Assembly (NCBI GenBank): GCA_010084195.1
Contig: RGPS01000010.1
Span: 1-59,768, forward strand
Reading direction: 5' to 3'
From: Terriglobia bacterium
Lineage (GTDB): Bacteria > Acidobacteriota > Terriglobia > Bryobacterales > Bryobacteraceae
Length of the DNA: 59,768 nucleotides
The notes under the pieces are model-generated. The model saw only the letters and a list, made by a program, of their open reading frames with translations, was not told the origin of the DNA and searched no databases. Shown here piece by piece: positions 1-9,155 of this stretch. The stretch's first letter is position 1, and each line of letters begins with the position of its first letter. The translations under genes and the position numbers were made by a program.

Positions 1-48
1 GACGACGCCCTTGCGCTTCGCTATCACTTCGCCTCCATCAGGCTGTGA
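1..48 (+). CDS. possible 3' end of an upstream gene (partial)
   Basis: Frame 1 reads fifteen residues (DDALALRYHFASIRL) and stops at TGA 46-48. A plus-strand gene ending here would converge on the reductase, which fits the bidirectional terminator at 96-125. Too short to identify. The call rests on position and a plausible residue mix only, and other frames are also open across the edge. Confidence 0.3.
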   Translation, partial: DDALALRYHFASIRL

Positions 49-95
49 AAAGGACTTTCACCTTCAAGCTGTCGAACATGCTCGGCACACCAAGA

Positions 96-125
96 AAAAG
101 CGCGCCGATTTCGCGGCGCGCTTTT
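96..125. terminator. bidirectional rho-independent terminator
   Basis: A perfect inverted repeat: AAAAGCGCGCCG (96-107), a six-base loop, then CGGCGCGCTTTT (114-125). The A-tract on one side and T-tract on the other let it work in both directions. It lies 23 bases past the stop of the minus-strand reductase (149) and would also end any plus-strand gene entering from the left edge. Confidence 0.85.
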
Positions 126-148
126 CATTTTCGTATTGTTTGGTTGGC

Positions 149-1942
149 CTACGCGGCGCACTCGCCGCGACCGAGTTGCAGCGAGAAGTTCGTATCGTCG
201 CCCCAGTCTTTCAGCATGTCGGCGTCAAGATTCGCGGGTTTTGCCAGATCGGCGAGGAGCTCCTTCTTGAAGAACTCGATCTTGTGGCGCAGGACGTACC
301 CCCGGAAAGTCTCGCCCTTCACGTGATTGACCTTGTAGTGCTCGAGAACGCGTTCGAGAGCCACCGTGGCGAGGCGGGCCGGGAGGCTCATTACCTGCAG
401 CCCAAAGCGCATCACGCCCGTCTCGTCATAACCGCCGCCGAGGAGCATCTGGTAGTGGGGAACTTCCTTACCTTCGATCTTACGAGCGTTGCCATAGAAG
501 CCGACTTCCGCCGTCCAGTGCTGGCCGCATGAGTTCGGGCAGCCGCTGACGTTGATCTGCAGGTCGCGTAGCTGAGGATCATCGTAGCCACGGACGAGAT
601 CTTCAAGAGCGTAGCCGAGGTTCATTGACTTGGTGAGCGCCAGGTTGCACGAGTAGGCGCCGGGACAGGTGACCACATCCTGAATTTCGCGGGCACCCGG
701 CTCGCCGAGGCCAATGGCCTTGAGCGCAACGTAAACGCGGGGCAGGAAGGCCAGCGGAACGAAGCCGAAGACCAGATTCTGTTCAACGGTGACACGGAGG
801 CAGCCGTCACCGGCCTCACGGGCGATTGTAGCCGTAGCGCGCATCTGGCTGGACACCATGTTGCCTTGCTGGATTTTAACGGTGACCATCGCGTAGCCGG
901 TTTGCTTCTGCTCGCGGGCGCTGGATTCCAGCCATCGATCGTAGGATGCGTCACCCGAAGTACCGTTATCGATCACCGGGAGCTGCGCACCCTGGCCGAG
1001 CACGATGGGCTTGCCTGTGTAAGCGCCGAACCCCTCGGGCACTTCGGTGGGGACGGGGACAGCGCCGGCGGGATTGGCGAGAATATCGGCGTATTCTTTG
1101 TCGATGGCTTCCTTCAGCCAATCGAAGCCGCGTTCGCGCATGACGAACTTCAGACGGGCCATGTTGCGATTCTTACGGTTGCCGTACTGGTTGAAGACAC
1201 GGAGGACGGCTTCGACGCGCTGCACAATCTTGTCTACCGGCAGGAATTCATCGAGGACGCGGGCTTCGACGGGCAAGGGGCCGAGGCCCCCGGCGACGAC
1301 GGTGCGGAAGCCACGCTCGCCATTCTGCATGACGGCTTTGGCACCGAAATCATGGATCGCGGCGATGGTGCAGTCAGAATTGGTGCAGCCGTCGAAGGCG
1401 ATTTTGAACTTACGGGGCATCGCATCGGTCAGCGACTGGCGGAGGAACGCATAGGCAACCAGCTGGGAATACGGGCGAACATCGAAGACTTCGTGGGGTG
1501 TGAGGCCTGCGTAGGGGCAGGCGGTGACGTTGCGGACGGTGTTGAAACAGGCCTCGCGGGACGTCATACCCACGTCATGCAGCATGTGCATGGCGTCGGC
1601 AAACTTGTCGAGCGGCACGAAGTGGAACTGCATGTTCTGGCGGGTGGTGAGGTGGCCTTTGCCCTCGGCGCAGAAGTCGGAGACGTCGGCAAGACGGTCC
1701 ATCTGGTCGGCAGTGAGCATGCCCCCTGGGATCTTGGTGCGCATCATCTGGACGCCCGCCTGGCGCTGACCATAGCACCCAAAGCGGAGACGGTAGCCGC
1801 GGAAGTCATCTTCCGTGATGGCGCCTGCAAGGTATTCTGCGGCCTTTGCGCGGAACGATTCAATCTCGTCACGGACTACGCGGTCGTGACCTTGATTGAA
1901 TTCGTTGCGGGGTTCAGCTGTGGTGTTTTCGGCGTAAGTCAC
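149..1942 (-). CDS. ferredoxin-type nitrite/sulfite reductase (siroheme, 4Fe-4S)
   Basis: A 597-aa siroheme/[4Fe-4S] reductase that catalyses six-electron reduction of nitrite to ammonia or sulfite to sulfide in assimilation. Two ferredoxin-like half-domains are visible. The siroheme-cluster cysteines lie at about residues 423-472 as CPGAYSC and GCPNSCG, and the substrate-side segment TTRQNMQFHF is near the N-terminus. Length fits the ferredoxin-dependent (NirA/Sir) type. The open frame runs to 2056, but I prefer GTG at 1942 because GGAG lies about 8 bases upstream, the protein then begins VTYAENTT, and the overlap with the kinase start at 2047 disappears. No siroheme synthase or sulfate-activation genes are nearby, so sulfite versus nitrite cannot be decided. 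Ends at a strong terminator (96-125). Confidence 0.9.
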   Translation of the reverse strand: MTYAENTTAEPRNEFNQGHDRVVRDEIESFRAKAAEYLAGAITEDDFRGYRLRFGCYGQRQAGVQMMRTKIPGGMLTADQMDRLADVSDFCAEGKGHLTTRQNMQFHFVPLDKFADAMHMLHDVGMTSREACFNTVRNVTACPYAGLTPHEVFDVRPYSQLVAYAFLRQSLTDAMPRKFKIAFDGCTNSDCTIAAIHDFGAKAVMQNGERGFRTVVAGGLGPLPVEARVLDEFLPVDKIVQRVEAVLRVFNQYGNRKNRNMARLKFVMRERGFDWLKEAIDKEYADILANPAGAVPVPTEVPEGFGAYTGKPIVLGQGAQLPVIDNGTSGDASYDRWLESSAREQKQTGYAMVTVKIQQGNMVSSQMRATATIAREAGDGCLRVTVEQNLVFGFVPLAFLPRVYVALKAIGLGEPGAREIQDVVTCPGAYSCNLALTKSMNLGYALEDLVRGYDDPQLRDLQINVSGCPNSCGQHWTAEVGFYGNARKIEGKEVPHYQMLLGGGYDETGVMRFGLQVMSLPARLATVALERVLEHYKVNHVKGETFRGYVLRHKIEFFKKELLADLAKPANLDADMLKDWGDDTNFSLQLGRGECAA

Positions 1943-2046
1943 ACAATCTCCGTATTCTCTATCTAGAATAGCAAATTGGTTTTTTTGGGCTTCCGGAGGG
2001 AGTGGAAAGACAACGTCAAGAGGGCATGAAAAGGCGGTAGAATTGC

Positions 2047-4647
2047 ATGAGCGCAATCGACGTGGGCGACAATTTAAGCCAAAGTAACGGACCAGCAGAG
2101 TTTCACGATGCCACCGCCTGGAAAAGGATGGAAGAGATCTTTCTGGAGGCTGTAGATCTATCGGGCGAGAGCCGGACTGCTTACGTAGCGGAGGCGTGCG
2201 GCGACGATACGGGGCTGCGCGAAGAAGTGGATGCCTTGCTGGCAGCCGACGGCCAGAGTTCGGAGACCGTCACCTCGCTGGTGCGGAGCTCCGTCGTATC
2301 GGTGGTACGGGAGGAACTGGACGGCCTGAGCGTGGGGCCGTGGCAGGTGGTGGAAGAAATTGGCCGGGGTGGGATGGGGACGGTGTACCGTGCGGTGCGG
2401 GCGGACGGCGAGTTCCAGATTGAAGTGGCAATCAAGATCCTGATTCGGGGGATTCACTCCCGAATGTTGCTTGATCGATTCCGACGCGAGCGGCAGATCC
2501 TGGCGCGCCTGGAACATCCGAATATTGCGCGACTGCTGGACGGGGGGACAACGGCAGCCGGGCTGCCCTACCTGGTGATGGAGTTTGTCGCCGGGCAGGG
2601 TCTGATGAAGTACTGCGATGGGAAGAAGCTGTCGATTCGGGAGCGGGTGGCGCTGTTCCGCAAGGTCTGCGACGCGGTCTCCTGTGCCCACCGAAATCTG
2701 GTGATTCACCGGGATCTAAAACCGGACAACATTCTGGTGACGGCGGAGGGCACCCCGAAGCTCCTGGATTTTGGGATCGCCAAGATTCTCGAGTCGGCCC
2801 CGGACGATTTGAGTGGCGGGTCGAGCGATGGTGCGGAAGAACTTACGATGACAACGGAGAGGATGGGAACTCCGGCGTGGTGTAGTCCGGAGCAGATCCG
2901 CGGCGGCCATATTGGGGTGGCCACGGATGTCTATTCGTTGGGAGTGGTGCTGTTCCGGCTGCTGACAGGCTTCCGGCCTTACCGCGTGGATTCGGTGACC
3001 TGGGATAACGCGACCCATGTGATCTGTGAGAGAGACCCGCTGCGAGCTACGGAGGCGCTGACTTCCGGCACGAAGACTACCGAAGAGCTACCGCTGATTG
3101 TGCAAAACCGTAGTACTACGGCAGAAGGTCTGAGAAAGCAACTGGCGGGAGACCTTGAGAACATTCTGGCGCTGGCATTGCGGAAGGAACCGGAGCGGCG
3201 GTATCTGTCGGTAGACAAATTCAGTGAGGAGTTGCAACGGTATCTGGACGGTCGAACGGTGCAGGCTGCGGGAGACACTGTTGCATACCGGACGGGCAAG
3301 TTTGTTCGGCGGCACAAGCTGGGCGTAGGCGTGGCTGCGGTGCTCACGCTGCTGCTTTGCGTCTCAACAGTGGCAGCGCTGTGGCAGGCCAGGAAGCTGT
3401 CTGTAAGGATTGACGAAGACCGGAAGCTGGCCACGACGTTTCTGGCCGATATCAACGAGGACATTGCGAGGCTGCCGGGGTCAATGCCGACCAGGGAAAC
3501 GCTGCTGAAGAAGTCGCTGGACTATCTGAACGGCCTGGCTCGGGATACAGGGCAGGATGTGGAAACACGGCGGTCATTGGCCCTGGCAGAGGAGCGGTTT
3601 GCGAGCTTGCTTTCCGGGATTGGCCAATCGGGTTTAGGGAAGTCGGGGCAGGCTCTGACCACGTGGGAGACAGCTCGGGTGATTCGCGAAGGGATTATGG
3701 CCGAGTTACCCAACGAGGCGAAGGCGAAGTACGAACTGGCTTCGAGCTATTTGATTGGGAGCAACATTACGTCGCGGCTGAAGACGGCGAAGGAGGCTCA
3801 GGTTCACGACAAGCGGGCCCTGAGTGTGGCAGAGGCGTTGCTGAAGCTGGAGCCCGAAAACGTGGCATACCAAACGCTGGCGGCTAAGGCCTATGCGAGC
3901 CGTTCGTACGGGCTGAGTATTGCCGGACAGGACGCGGAAGCTGACTACTGGCTGCGGAAGGCGTTGCCGATCCGCTTGAAGCTGGCCGAGTCGGCACCGG
4001 AGAGTCTGGATGCACAGCGTGAACTGGGGGCCATACACTATCGGCTTGGTGTGCTGACGCAGAATAACCCGGCGGGGGCTATCGGGGATTTGCAGGAAGC
4101 GTTGCGAATCCAGAAACTTCTGGAGAAAAAGAAGCCGGACACACAGACACGGCTGGCGATGGCGAGCACACACCACTTTCTGGGAGTTTCGCTGGGCGCC
4201 ATGAATCGGTACGACGAGGCGCTGGCTGAGTTTCAGCAAGCGATTGACCTTCGCGAACCGGTATTGGCGGCGGACGAACGCGACGCTCGCACCAGGTCGA
4301 TGCTGGCGGGCAACTACGGGGAGCGGGGCGTTGTGCTGATCCGGCAAAAGAAGTTTCCCGAGGCCCTGGCGAGTATGCACCGGGCCATTACCCTGAACCA
4401 GCAGGCGTTGGCCGTGGACCCAAGAGTGGTACCGATCCGCATTACCCTGGCCGATTATGAAGGACGTCTGGCAACGATTTATGGCGCGACAGGGGCCACG
4501 AGGGAGGCTGCGGATTCGTGGCGACGGGCGACAGCGATGTTCGACCAACTGGAGCGTGAGGGGCACCTGACGATACCGGATGTACGAGCCATGGCGGAGC
4601 ACGCCCGGACGGAAGCAGCCAGAACCGCCACTGTGGCCTCACAATAG
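2047..4647 (+). CDS. Ser/Thr protein kinase with TM helix and C-terminal TPR repeats
   Basis: 866-aa Hanks-type kinase. Residues 106-111 carry the glycine loop GRGGMG, K130 is the VAIK lysine, HRDLKPDN at 221-228 is the catalytic loop, DFG is at 241-243, and GTPAWCSPEQ is the activation segment. A single hydrophobic helix at about 425-446 follows the kinase domain, and the remaining 400 residues are helical TPR-like repeats, predicted on the outer side of the membrane. The family phosphorylates partner proteins in response to an external or periplasmic signal sensed by the TPR part. The first 95 residues are a helical region common in acidobacterial kinases. ATG 2047 sits close to a TAGAAT box (2038-2043), so the leader may be very short; a later start near 2128 cannot be excluded. 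Divergent from the reductase. Confidence 0.9.
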   Translation: MSAIDVGDNLSQSNGPAEFHDATAWKRMEEIFLEAVDLSGESRTAYVAEACGDDTGLREEVDALLAADGQSSETVTSLVRSSVVSVVREELDGLSVGPWQVVEEIGRGGMGTVYRAVRADGEFQIEVAIKILIRGIHSRMLLDRFRRERQILARLEHPNIARLLDGGTTAAGLPYLVMEFVAGQGLMKYCDGKKLSIRERVALFRKVCDAVSCAHRNLVIHRDLKPDNILVTAEGTPKLLDFGIAKILESAPDDLSGGSSDGAEELTMTTERMGTPAWCSPEQIRGGHIGVATDVYSLGVVLFRLLTGFRPYRVDSVTWDNATHVICERDPLRATEALTSGTKTTEELPLIVQNRSTTAEGLRKQLAGDLENILALALRKEPERRYLSVDKFSEELQRYLDGRTVQAAGDTVAYRTGKFVRRHKLGVGVAAVLTLLLCVSTVAALWQARKLSVRIDEDRKLATTFLADINEDIARLPGSMPTRETLLKKSLDYLNGLARDTGQDVETRRSLALAEERFASLLSGIGQSGLGKSGQALTTWETARVIREGIMAELPNEAKAKYELASSYLIGSNITSRLKTAKEAQVHDKRALSVAEALLKLEPENVAYQTLAAKAYASRSYGLSIAGQDAEADYWLRKALPIRLKLAESAPESLDAQRELGAIHYRLGVLTQNNPAGAIGDLQEALRIQKLLEKKKPDTQTRLAMASTHHFLGVSLGAMNRYDEALAEFQQAIDLREPVLAADERDARTRSMLAGNYGERGVVLIRQKKFPEALASMHRAITLNQQALAVDPRVVPIRITLADYEGRLATIYGATGATREAADSWRRATAMFDQLEREGHLTIPDVRAMAEHARTEAARTATVASQ

Positions 4648-4664
4648 CTACACTCATATAAATC

Positions 4665-6548
4665 ATGGACAGAAAAATCAGGGCCGGGTTCGGCGTTTTG
4701 TTGACGGCTTCTTTTTGCCTGCAGACCGGGTGGACGGCAACAGGCCCTGCCGACCTTTCCGACACGGACAACTCCAATAGCGAGCTGCGCCCGCTGATCG
4801 AGCGCTTCACTCTGGACCGTGGAAACATTCTGCGCTACTACAACGTGGCGGGGTCGCCGGAGCGGCGGGAGAGACTGAAGAAGTTCATCCAAACGGCGCA
4901 GGGGGCCCTGGCGGCGAAGAACTTCGAGTCGCTGAGCCAGGACGGGAAGATTGATTATCTGGTGTTCCGGAACAGCCTGGAACACGATCTACGGACGCTG
5001 GTTCGAGAGGCATCTGAGCAGGCGGAGACGGCCCCGTATCTGCCGTTTGCGGGCACCATCTTCAGTTTGGAAGAGGCCCGGCGGAAGATGGGGCCTGTGG
5101 ATGGTATTGCAGCCGCGAAAGCCCTGACCGAGCTGAACAGGCAGATTGAAGCGGCACGGCGGGCGACGGATGCCAAACTGCGGCAGGAGACGTCTGCGGA
5201 AGCGGTACGGACGCGGCGTGTGGTGGGAAATCGGGCGGCAATGGAAGCCAATGTGTTGCGAAATACGCTGCGAGCCTGGTTTAACTTCTATGACGGGTAT
5301 GACCCCCTGTTCACGTGGTGGGCTGCAGAGGGGTATCGGACGGCGGATGCGTCACTGACCGCGTATGCGACGTACCTGCGGTCTCGTGTGGCGGGGTTGA
5401 TGGAGGGTGGTGAGGCTGCGGCGCCAACTCAGGCTGCGGTTGGCGGGCGTGGTGGCCGTGGCGGCGGTGGCGCTTATCAGGCTTCGATTGCGGCGGCGCG
5501 CCCAGGTTCGACGGATGACATTGTGGGGAATCCAATTGGGCGCGACGGGCTGATGAGTGAGCTGGCGTTCGAGATGATTCCGTACACGCCGGAGCAGTTA
5601 ATCGCGATTGCAAACAAAGAGTACGCGTGGTGCGAGGCGGAGATGAAAAAGGCCTCCAACCAGATGGGGCTGGGCGACGACTGGAAGAAGGCCGTGGAAA
5701 AGATCAAGACCATGTACGTGGAGCCGGGCAAGCAACCCGGTATGATCCGCGACCTGGCTCGCGAGGCCGAGGGATTCCTTGATGAGTTCGATCTGGTGAC
5801 GGTGCCGCCGGTGGCGCGCGAGACATGGCGTATGGACATGATGACGCCCGACCGACAACTGGTGAACCCGTTCTTTACCGGCGGCGAGGTGATCAGCGTC
5901 TCGTATCCGGTGAACGCAATGACGTACGAGCAGAAAATGATGACGATGCGGGGAAACAATATCCCGATGTCACGGGCCACTGTGTTCCATGAACTGATTC
6001 CCGGGCATCATCTGCAGGGTTACTACGGGGCACGGTTTAAGCCATATCGGAGTTCGATCAGCGGCACGCCTTTCCTGACGGAGGGCTGGTCCTTGTACTG
6101 GGAGTTGCTGATGTGGGACATGAAGTTCCAGAAGACGCCGGAAGATCGTGTGGGTGCCCTGGTGTGGCATATGCATCGCTGTGCGCGGATCATCTTCTCA
6201 TTGAGTTTCCATCTGGGCAAGATGTCTCCGGCTGAAGCGGTAGACTTCCTGGTCGACAAAGTGGGATTTGAACGGGAAAATGCGGCAGGCGAAGTCCGGC
6301 GTTCATTCGGTGGAGGGTACAGCCCGCTGTATCAGGCAGCATATCTGCTGGGCGGGATGCAGTTAAAGGCGATGCATGACCAACTGGTTGGGCCGGGCAA
6401 GATGACGAACAAGCAGTTCAATGATGCAGTTTTGCGGGAGAATCGGATTCCGGTGGAAATGATTCGCGCAAGCCTGACGAAGCAAAAACTGACGAAGGAC
6501 TACACGCCATCCTGGAAATTTCAGGGCGACGTGCAACCGGTGAACTGA
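4665..6548 (+). CDS. DUF885 family protein, exported metallopeptidase-like
   Basis: 627 aa with a Sec signal peptide (basic MDRKIR, then a hydrophobic stretch to about residue 25). The centre of the DUF885 family is the HExxPGHH motif, here HELIPGHH at 442-449, followed by LTEGWSLYWE, which supplies a downstream glutamate. Together these resemble a zinc-metallopeptidase active site, so a periplasmic or secreted peptidase is likely, but substrates for most of the family are unknown. A Gly/Ala-rich low-complexity insertion (GGRGGRGGGG) occurs near residue 265. It starts 18 bases after the kinase gene and ends 20 bases before the histidine kinase, so the three are probably co-transcribed. Confidence 0.85.
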   Translation: MDRKIRAGFGVLLTASFCLQTGWTATGPADLSDTDNSNSELRPLIERFTLDRGNILRYYNVAGSPERRERLKKFIQTAQGALAAKNFESLSQDGKIDYLVFRNSLEHDLRTLVREASEQAETAPYLPFAGTIFSLEEARRKMGPVDGIAAAKALTELNRQIEAARRATDAKLRQETSAEAVRTRRVVGNRAAMEANVLRNTLRAWFNFYDGYDPLFTWWAAEGYRTADASLTAYATYLRSRVAGLMEGGEAAAPTQAAVGGRGGRGGGGAYQASIAAARPGSTDDIVGNPIGRDGLMSELAFEMIPYTPEQLIAIANKEYAWCEAEMKKASNQMGLGDDWKKAVEKIKTMYVEPGKQPGMIRDLAREAEGFLDEFDLVTVPPVARETWRMDMMTPDRQLVNPFFTGGEVISVSYPVNAMTYEQKMMTMRGNNIPMSRATVFHELIPGHHLQGYYGARFKPYRSSISGTPFLTEGWSLYWELLMWDMKFQKTPEDRVGALVWHMHRCARIIFSLSFHLGKMSPAEAVDFLVDKVGFERENAAGEVRRSFGGGYSPLYQAAYLLGGMQLKAMHDQLVGPGKMTNKQFNDAVLRENRIPVEMIRASLTKQKLTKDYTPSWKFQGDVQPVN

Positions 6549-6567
6549 GCTGCCGATACGGCCCCAC

Positions 6568-8052
6568 ATGCGGCGCGGCTTGCGCTTCACGCTCACTGCC
6601 ATTTATACCGGGCTGTTCACGCTGATTCTGGCGGCCGTCAGCCTGCTGTTCCGGCAGAACCTGGTGTCGAATCTGGACACGCAGGCGCGGGATGATCTGG
6701 AGCAAAACTGGACGATTCTAAAGGGCTACATGCGTATTGTGCACGAGGGCGACAGCAAGTACAAGCCAGTCTGGTTCTTCGACCAGGATGACCAGGAAGA
6801 GGCGTCTGCATCGGTGCGGGTAAAGAAGACCTACTTTATTGCAGACCAGTACGGGAAGCCGGTGGAGACTTCGAAGGTTTGGGAGGATAGCCTCTCGACG
6901 GATTCACCGGCCAACATCAGGAAAGTTCTGGCTTCAAATCAGGCGCAGTGGCGTCAGGTAAAGGATTCGGGCGGCATTCCTTACCTGATCCGGGCTGCAG
7001 ATGTAGTTAGCGAAGACAGTAAGGTGAAGTTCTATGTGGCCATTGGGCAGTCGCAGGCGGACTCGGAACAGCTGGTGAACCGATTTACACTGCTCTGTCT
7101 GGCGCTGATCCCTTTCGGCATGCTGACAGGCTTTGGGACAGGTTGGATCTTTGCGGGGCGGGCCCTGAAGCCGGTGCTGGAGATTGCCCGGGCGGCGCAG
7201 CGGATTGGGGGCTCGAACCTGAGTTTGCGGATTCCGGCGCATGGGTCGGGCGATGAGCTGGATTATCTGATCGAGACATTTAATCAGATGATCCAGAGGC
7301 TGGAAGTGAGCTTCAACCAGGTTCGCCAGTTTTCAACCGACGTTTCGCATGAGTTGCGGACGCCGATTACGGTGGTGCGGGGGCAATTGGAAGTGGCTCT
7401 GATGACGGCTCGGAATGAGGAAGATTTCCGCGAGGCAATTGTGACGTCGCTGTCGGATATCGAGAGGTTGTCACAGATTGTGCGTGCCCTGCTGCTGTTG
7501 TCACAGGCGGAAACAGGTCAGGTGATATTACAGAAGCATAAACTCGACCTGGTGGAGGTGCTGGAGACGCATGTGGAGCAGTTTCAGATTCCGGCTGAGG
7601 GTGCGGATGTGTACCTGCGTTTTGAAAAGAGGTCGCCCGTTTGCGAAGGTGAGTTCGACCAGATCCAGCTGGAAAGGATGATTTCAAACCTGTTGACGAA
7701 CGCGATCAAGTTCACGCCGGCGGGGGGGAAGATCACGGTTTCAGTGGAGAATTTGGGGGACATCGCGAAGATTGTGGTGCGGGACACGGGGCGCGGGATC
7801 CCGGCTAAGCACCTCCCGCATATTTTTGACCGCTTTTACAGAGTGCCTGGAGAACAGGGGCACGCGACTCCGGAGAAGGGGCTGGGGTTGGGATTGAGCT
7901 TTGTGGCGTGGATTGTCCGGGCGCACAGCGGGAGTATTGATGCCCAGAGCGAACCGGGTAAGGGCACGACTTTCACGATCCGATTGCCACTGGACGGCGG
8001 ATCCGCACCGAGTGCGGAAGACGCTGTTACGACACATGCTGTGCAGGGCTAG
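6568..8052 (+). CDS. sensor histidine kinase (HAMP-HisKA-HATPase)
   Basis: 494 aa. An N-terminal membrane helix (about 8-28), a periplasmic sensor segment of about 145 residues, a second helix (about 173-199) and a HAMP domain precede the HisKA domain with SHELRTPI (phospho-accepting H261). The ATPase domain shows LLTNAIKFTP (N box), DTGRGIP (G1), and GLGLGLSF (G2). It autophosphorylates and passes phosphate to a response regulator. No response-regulator gene is adjacent on either side, so its partner must be elsewhere. It follows the DUF885 gene closely and is probably the last gene of that unit. A tRNA follows 58 bases later. Confidence 0.92.
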   Translation: MRRGLRFTLTAIYTGLFTLILAAVSLLFRQNLVSNLDTQARDDLEQNWTILKGYMRIVHEGDSKYKPVWFFDQDDQEEASASVRVKKTYFIADQYGKPVETSKVWEDSLSTDSPANIRKVLASNQAQWRQVKDSGGIPYLIRAADVVSEDSKVKFYVAIGQSQADSEQLVNRFTLLCLALIPFGMLTGFGTGWIFAGRALKPVLEIARAAQRIGGSNLSLRIPAHGSGDELDYLIETFNQMIQRLEVSFNQVRQFSTDVSHELRTPITVVRGQLEVALMTARNEEDFREAIVTSLSDIERLSQIVRALLLLSQAETGQVILQKHKLDLVEVLETHVEQFQIPAEGADVYLRFEKRSPVCEGEFDQIQLERMISNLLTNAIKFTPAGGKITVSVENLGDIAKIVVRDTGRGIPAKHLPHIFDRFYRVPGEQGHATPEKGLGLGLSFVAWIVRAHSGSIDAQSEPGKGTTFTIRLPLDGGSAPSAEDAVTTHAVQG

Positions 8053-8110
8053 AGTAGATTTCAGGAAGTCGTCGTTGTAAACTGAAGAGGCGAGTTATTG
8101 TTTACGCAAG

Positions 8111-8186
8111 GCCCCGTTAGCTCAGTTGGTAGAGCGCCAGTTTTGTAAACTGGATGTCGCTGGTTCAATCCCGGCACGGGGCTCCA
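8111..8186 (+). tRNA. tRNA-Thr (anticodon TGT)
   Basis: A complete cloverleaf: acceptor stem GCCCCGT/ACGGGGC, D-arm with AGCTCAGTTGGTAGAGC, anticodon stem CCAGT/ACTGG with loop TTTGTAA (anticodon TGT, reads ACA), variable loop, and T-arm GCTGG-TTCAATC-CCGGC. Discriminator T8183 and CCA (8184-8186) are encoded. No integrase or repeated tRNA 3' end is seen nearby. Confidence 0.97.
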
Positions 8187-8219
8187 CACACCCTCCGCTT
8201 CCCTCAATTCTCAGGATCC

Positions 8220-9092
8220 CTACTGCTTTCGCTCGGTGGCGAGTCGTTCCTTCAGTTTTTCCCGAAGACTTGCGGTAAAGATCCGGCAGGCGTTGCTGTT
8301 CACCAGAGCTTCGCGGTTTGTCTTGCGTTGTTCGAGGTGATCCCACAGTCCCGAGGCCTCCGGGTGCGGCGTGATGAGCAGATCGCACGGAACTCGAGCC
8401 AGAAAGGCAAAGCTACCCTCGAAGTCTTCGGCGTGAGGGTACTGGCTGCGGCGACTGAACAGGAAGCCATCCTCGGAGACGGCGCTCAGGCTGTCAGCGT
8501 AGACCATGTTCAGGCAACGATCCTTCTCGCACGCGCGCCACGTCCAACTGGTTCCCCCGGGCGTGTGGCCGGGCGTGTAGTGGGCGGTGACAGCAAGAGA
8601 GCCGACTTCGAGAACGGCCCCGTCTTTGAAGGTCCGGACTTTGGTTTCGATCTTAGGCGAGGGGATGATGGCCCCGAACTGCGGGTCGTCGCGGGGAACC
8701 ACGCCTTTCATCATGGCATCGGCCGACCAGGGACTGGCCGCCATACGGGCACCACTGAGGCGCTGGAGTTCGGCGAGGCCGCCGCCGTGGTCGAAATGAA
8801 CGTGGGAGTTCAGGATGAGCTTGATGTCCTCGACGCGAAAACCGAGCGACCGGATGTTGTCGACGATACGGGGGACCGATTCGGGCAGCGCAGCATCGAT
8901 GAGAATGTGGCCCTGGGGGGAAGTGATCAGAATAGAACTAAGGCCGTGCGTCCCGACGTAATATGTGTTGCCGAAGAGTCGAAAGCCGGGTTGTGCGACG
9001 TTCCAGGTTGGGCAATTTGAGCAGGACGAGGGTCGGTCCTGTGCGGGAAGTTGGGCGAGAAGCAAAAAGGGCAGAATGGCACGACAGAACAT
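8220..9092 (-). CDS. subclass B3-like metallo-beta-lactamase
   Basis: 290 aa with a short Sec signal peptide (hydrophobic residues 5-14, then QLPAQ). The zinc-binding set of the MBL fold is complete: HVHFDH (H97, H99, D101, H102), H176 in PGHTPGGTSW, and H243 in TPHPEASGLWD. The PGHTPGGTSW and TPHPxAS contexts and the YADSLSAVS segment are typical of subclass B3 enzymes (L1/FEZ type), which hydrolyse penicillins, cephalosporins and carbapenems in the periplasm. Length matches B3. No mobile element flanks it, so it looks like an intrinsic chromosomal gene. Whether it truly hydrolyses beta-lactams is inference, since some MBL-fold relatives are lactonases. Its 3' end lies 34 bases from the tRNA-Thr. 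Confidence 0.85.
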   Translation of the reverse strand: MFCRAILPFLLLAQLPAQDRPSSCSNCPTWNVAQPGFRLFGNTYYVGTHGLSSILITSPQGHILIDAALPESVPRIVDNIRSLGFRVEDIKLILNSHVHFDHGGGLAELQRLSGARMAASPWSADAMMKGVVPRDDPQFGAIIPSPKIETKVRTFKDGAVLEVGSLAVTAHYTPGHTPGGTSWTWRACEKDRCLNMVYADSLSAVSEDGFLFSRRSQYPHAEDFEGSFAFLARVPCDLLITPHPEASGLWDHLEQRKTNREALVNSNACRIFTASLREKLKERLATERKQ

Positions 9093-9155
9093 CCGGCCAT
9101 TGTAGCGAGGGAACGCAGAACGGCTGGAATCAACGGGCCACAGTGCCCCCTCAAA

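Noticed and set aside
866-1966. Long plus-strand frame of 366 aa opposite the sulfite reductase
   Set aside because: Antisense shadow of a gene with clear siroheme-reductase motifs; its own translation has no recognisable domain.
8111-8186. tRNA-Thr as integration site for the virion cluster
   Set aside because: It is more than 8 kb from the cluster, ordinary genes lie between, and no repeated tRNA 3' end was seen near 30.6 kb.
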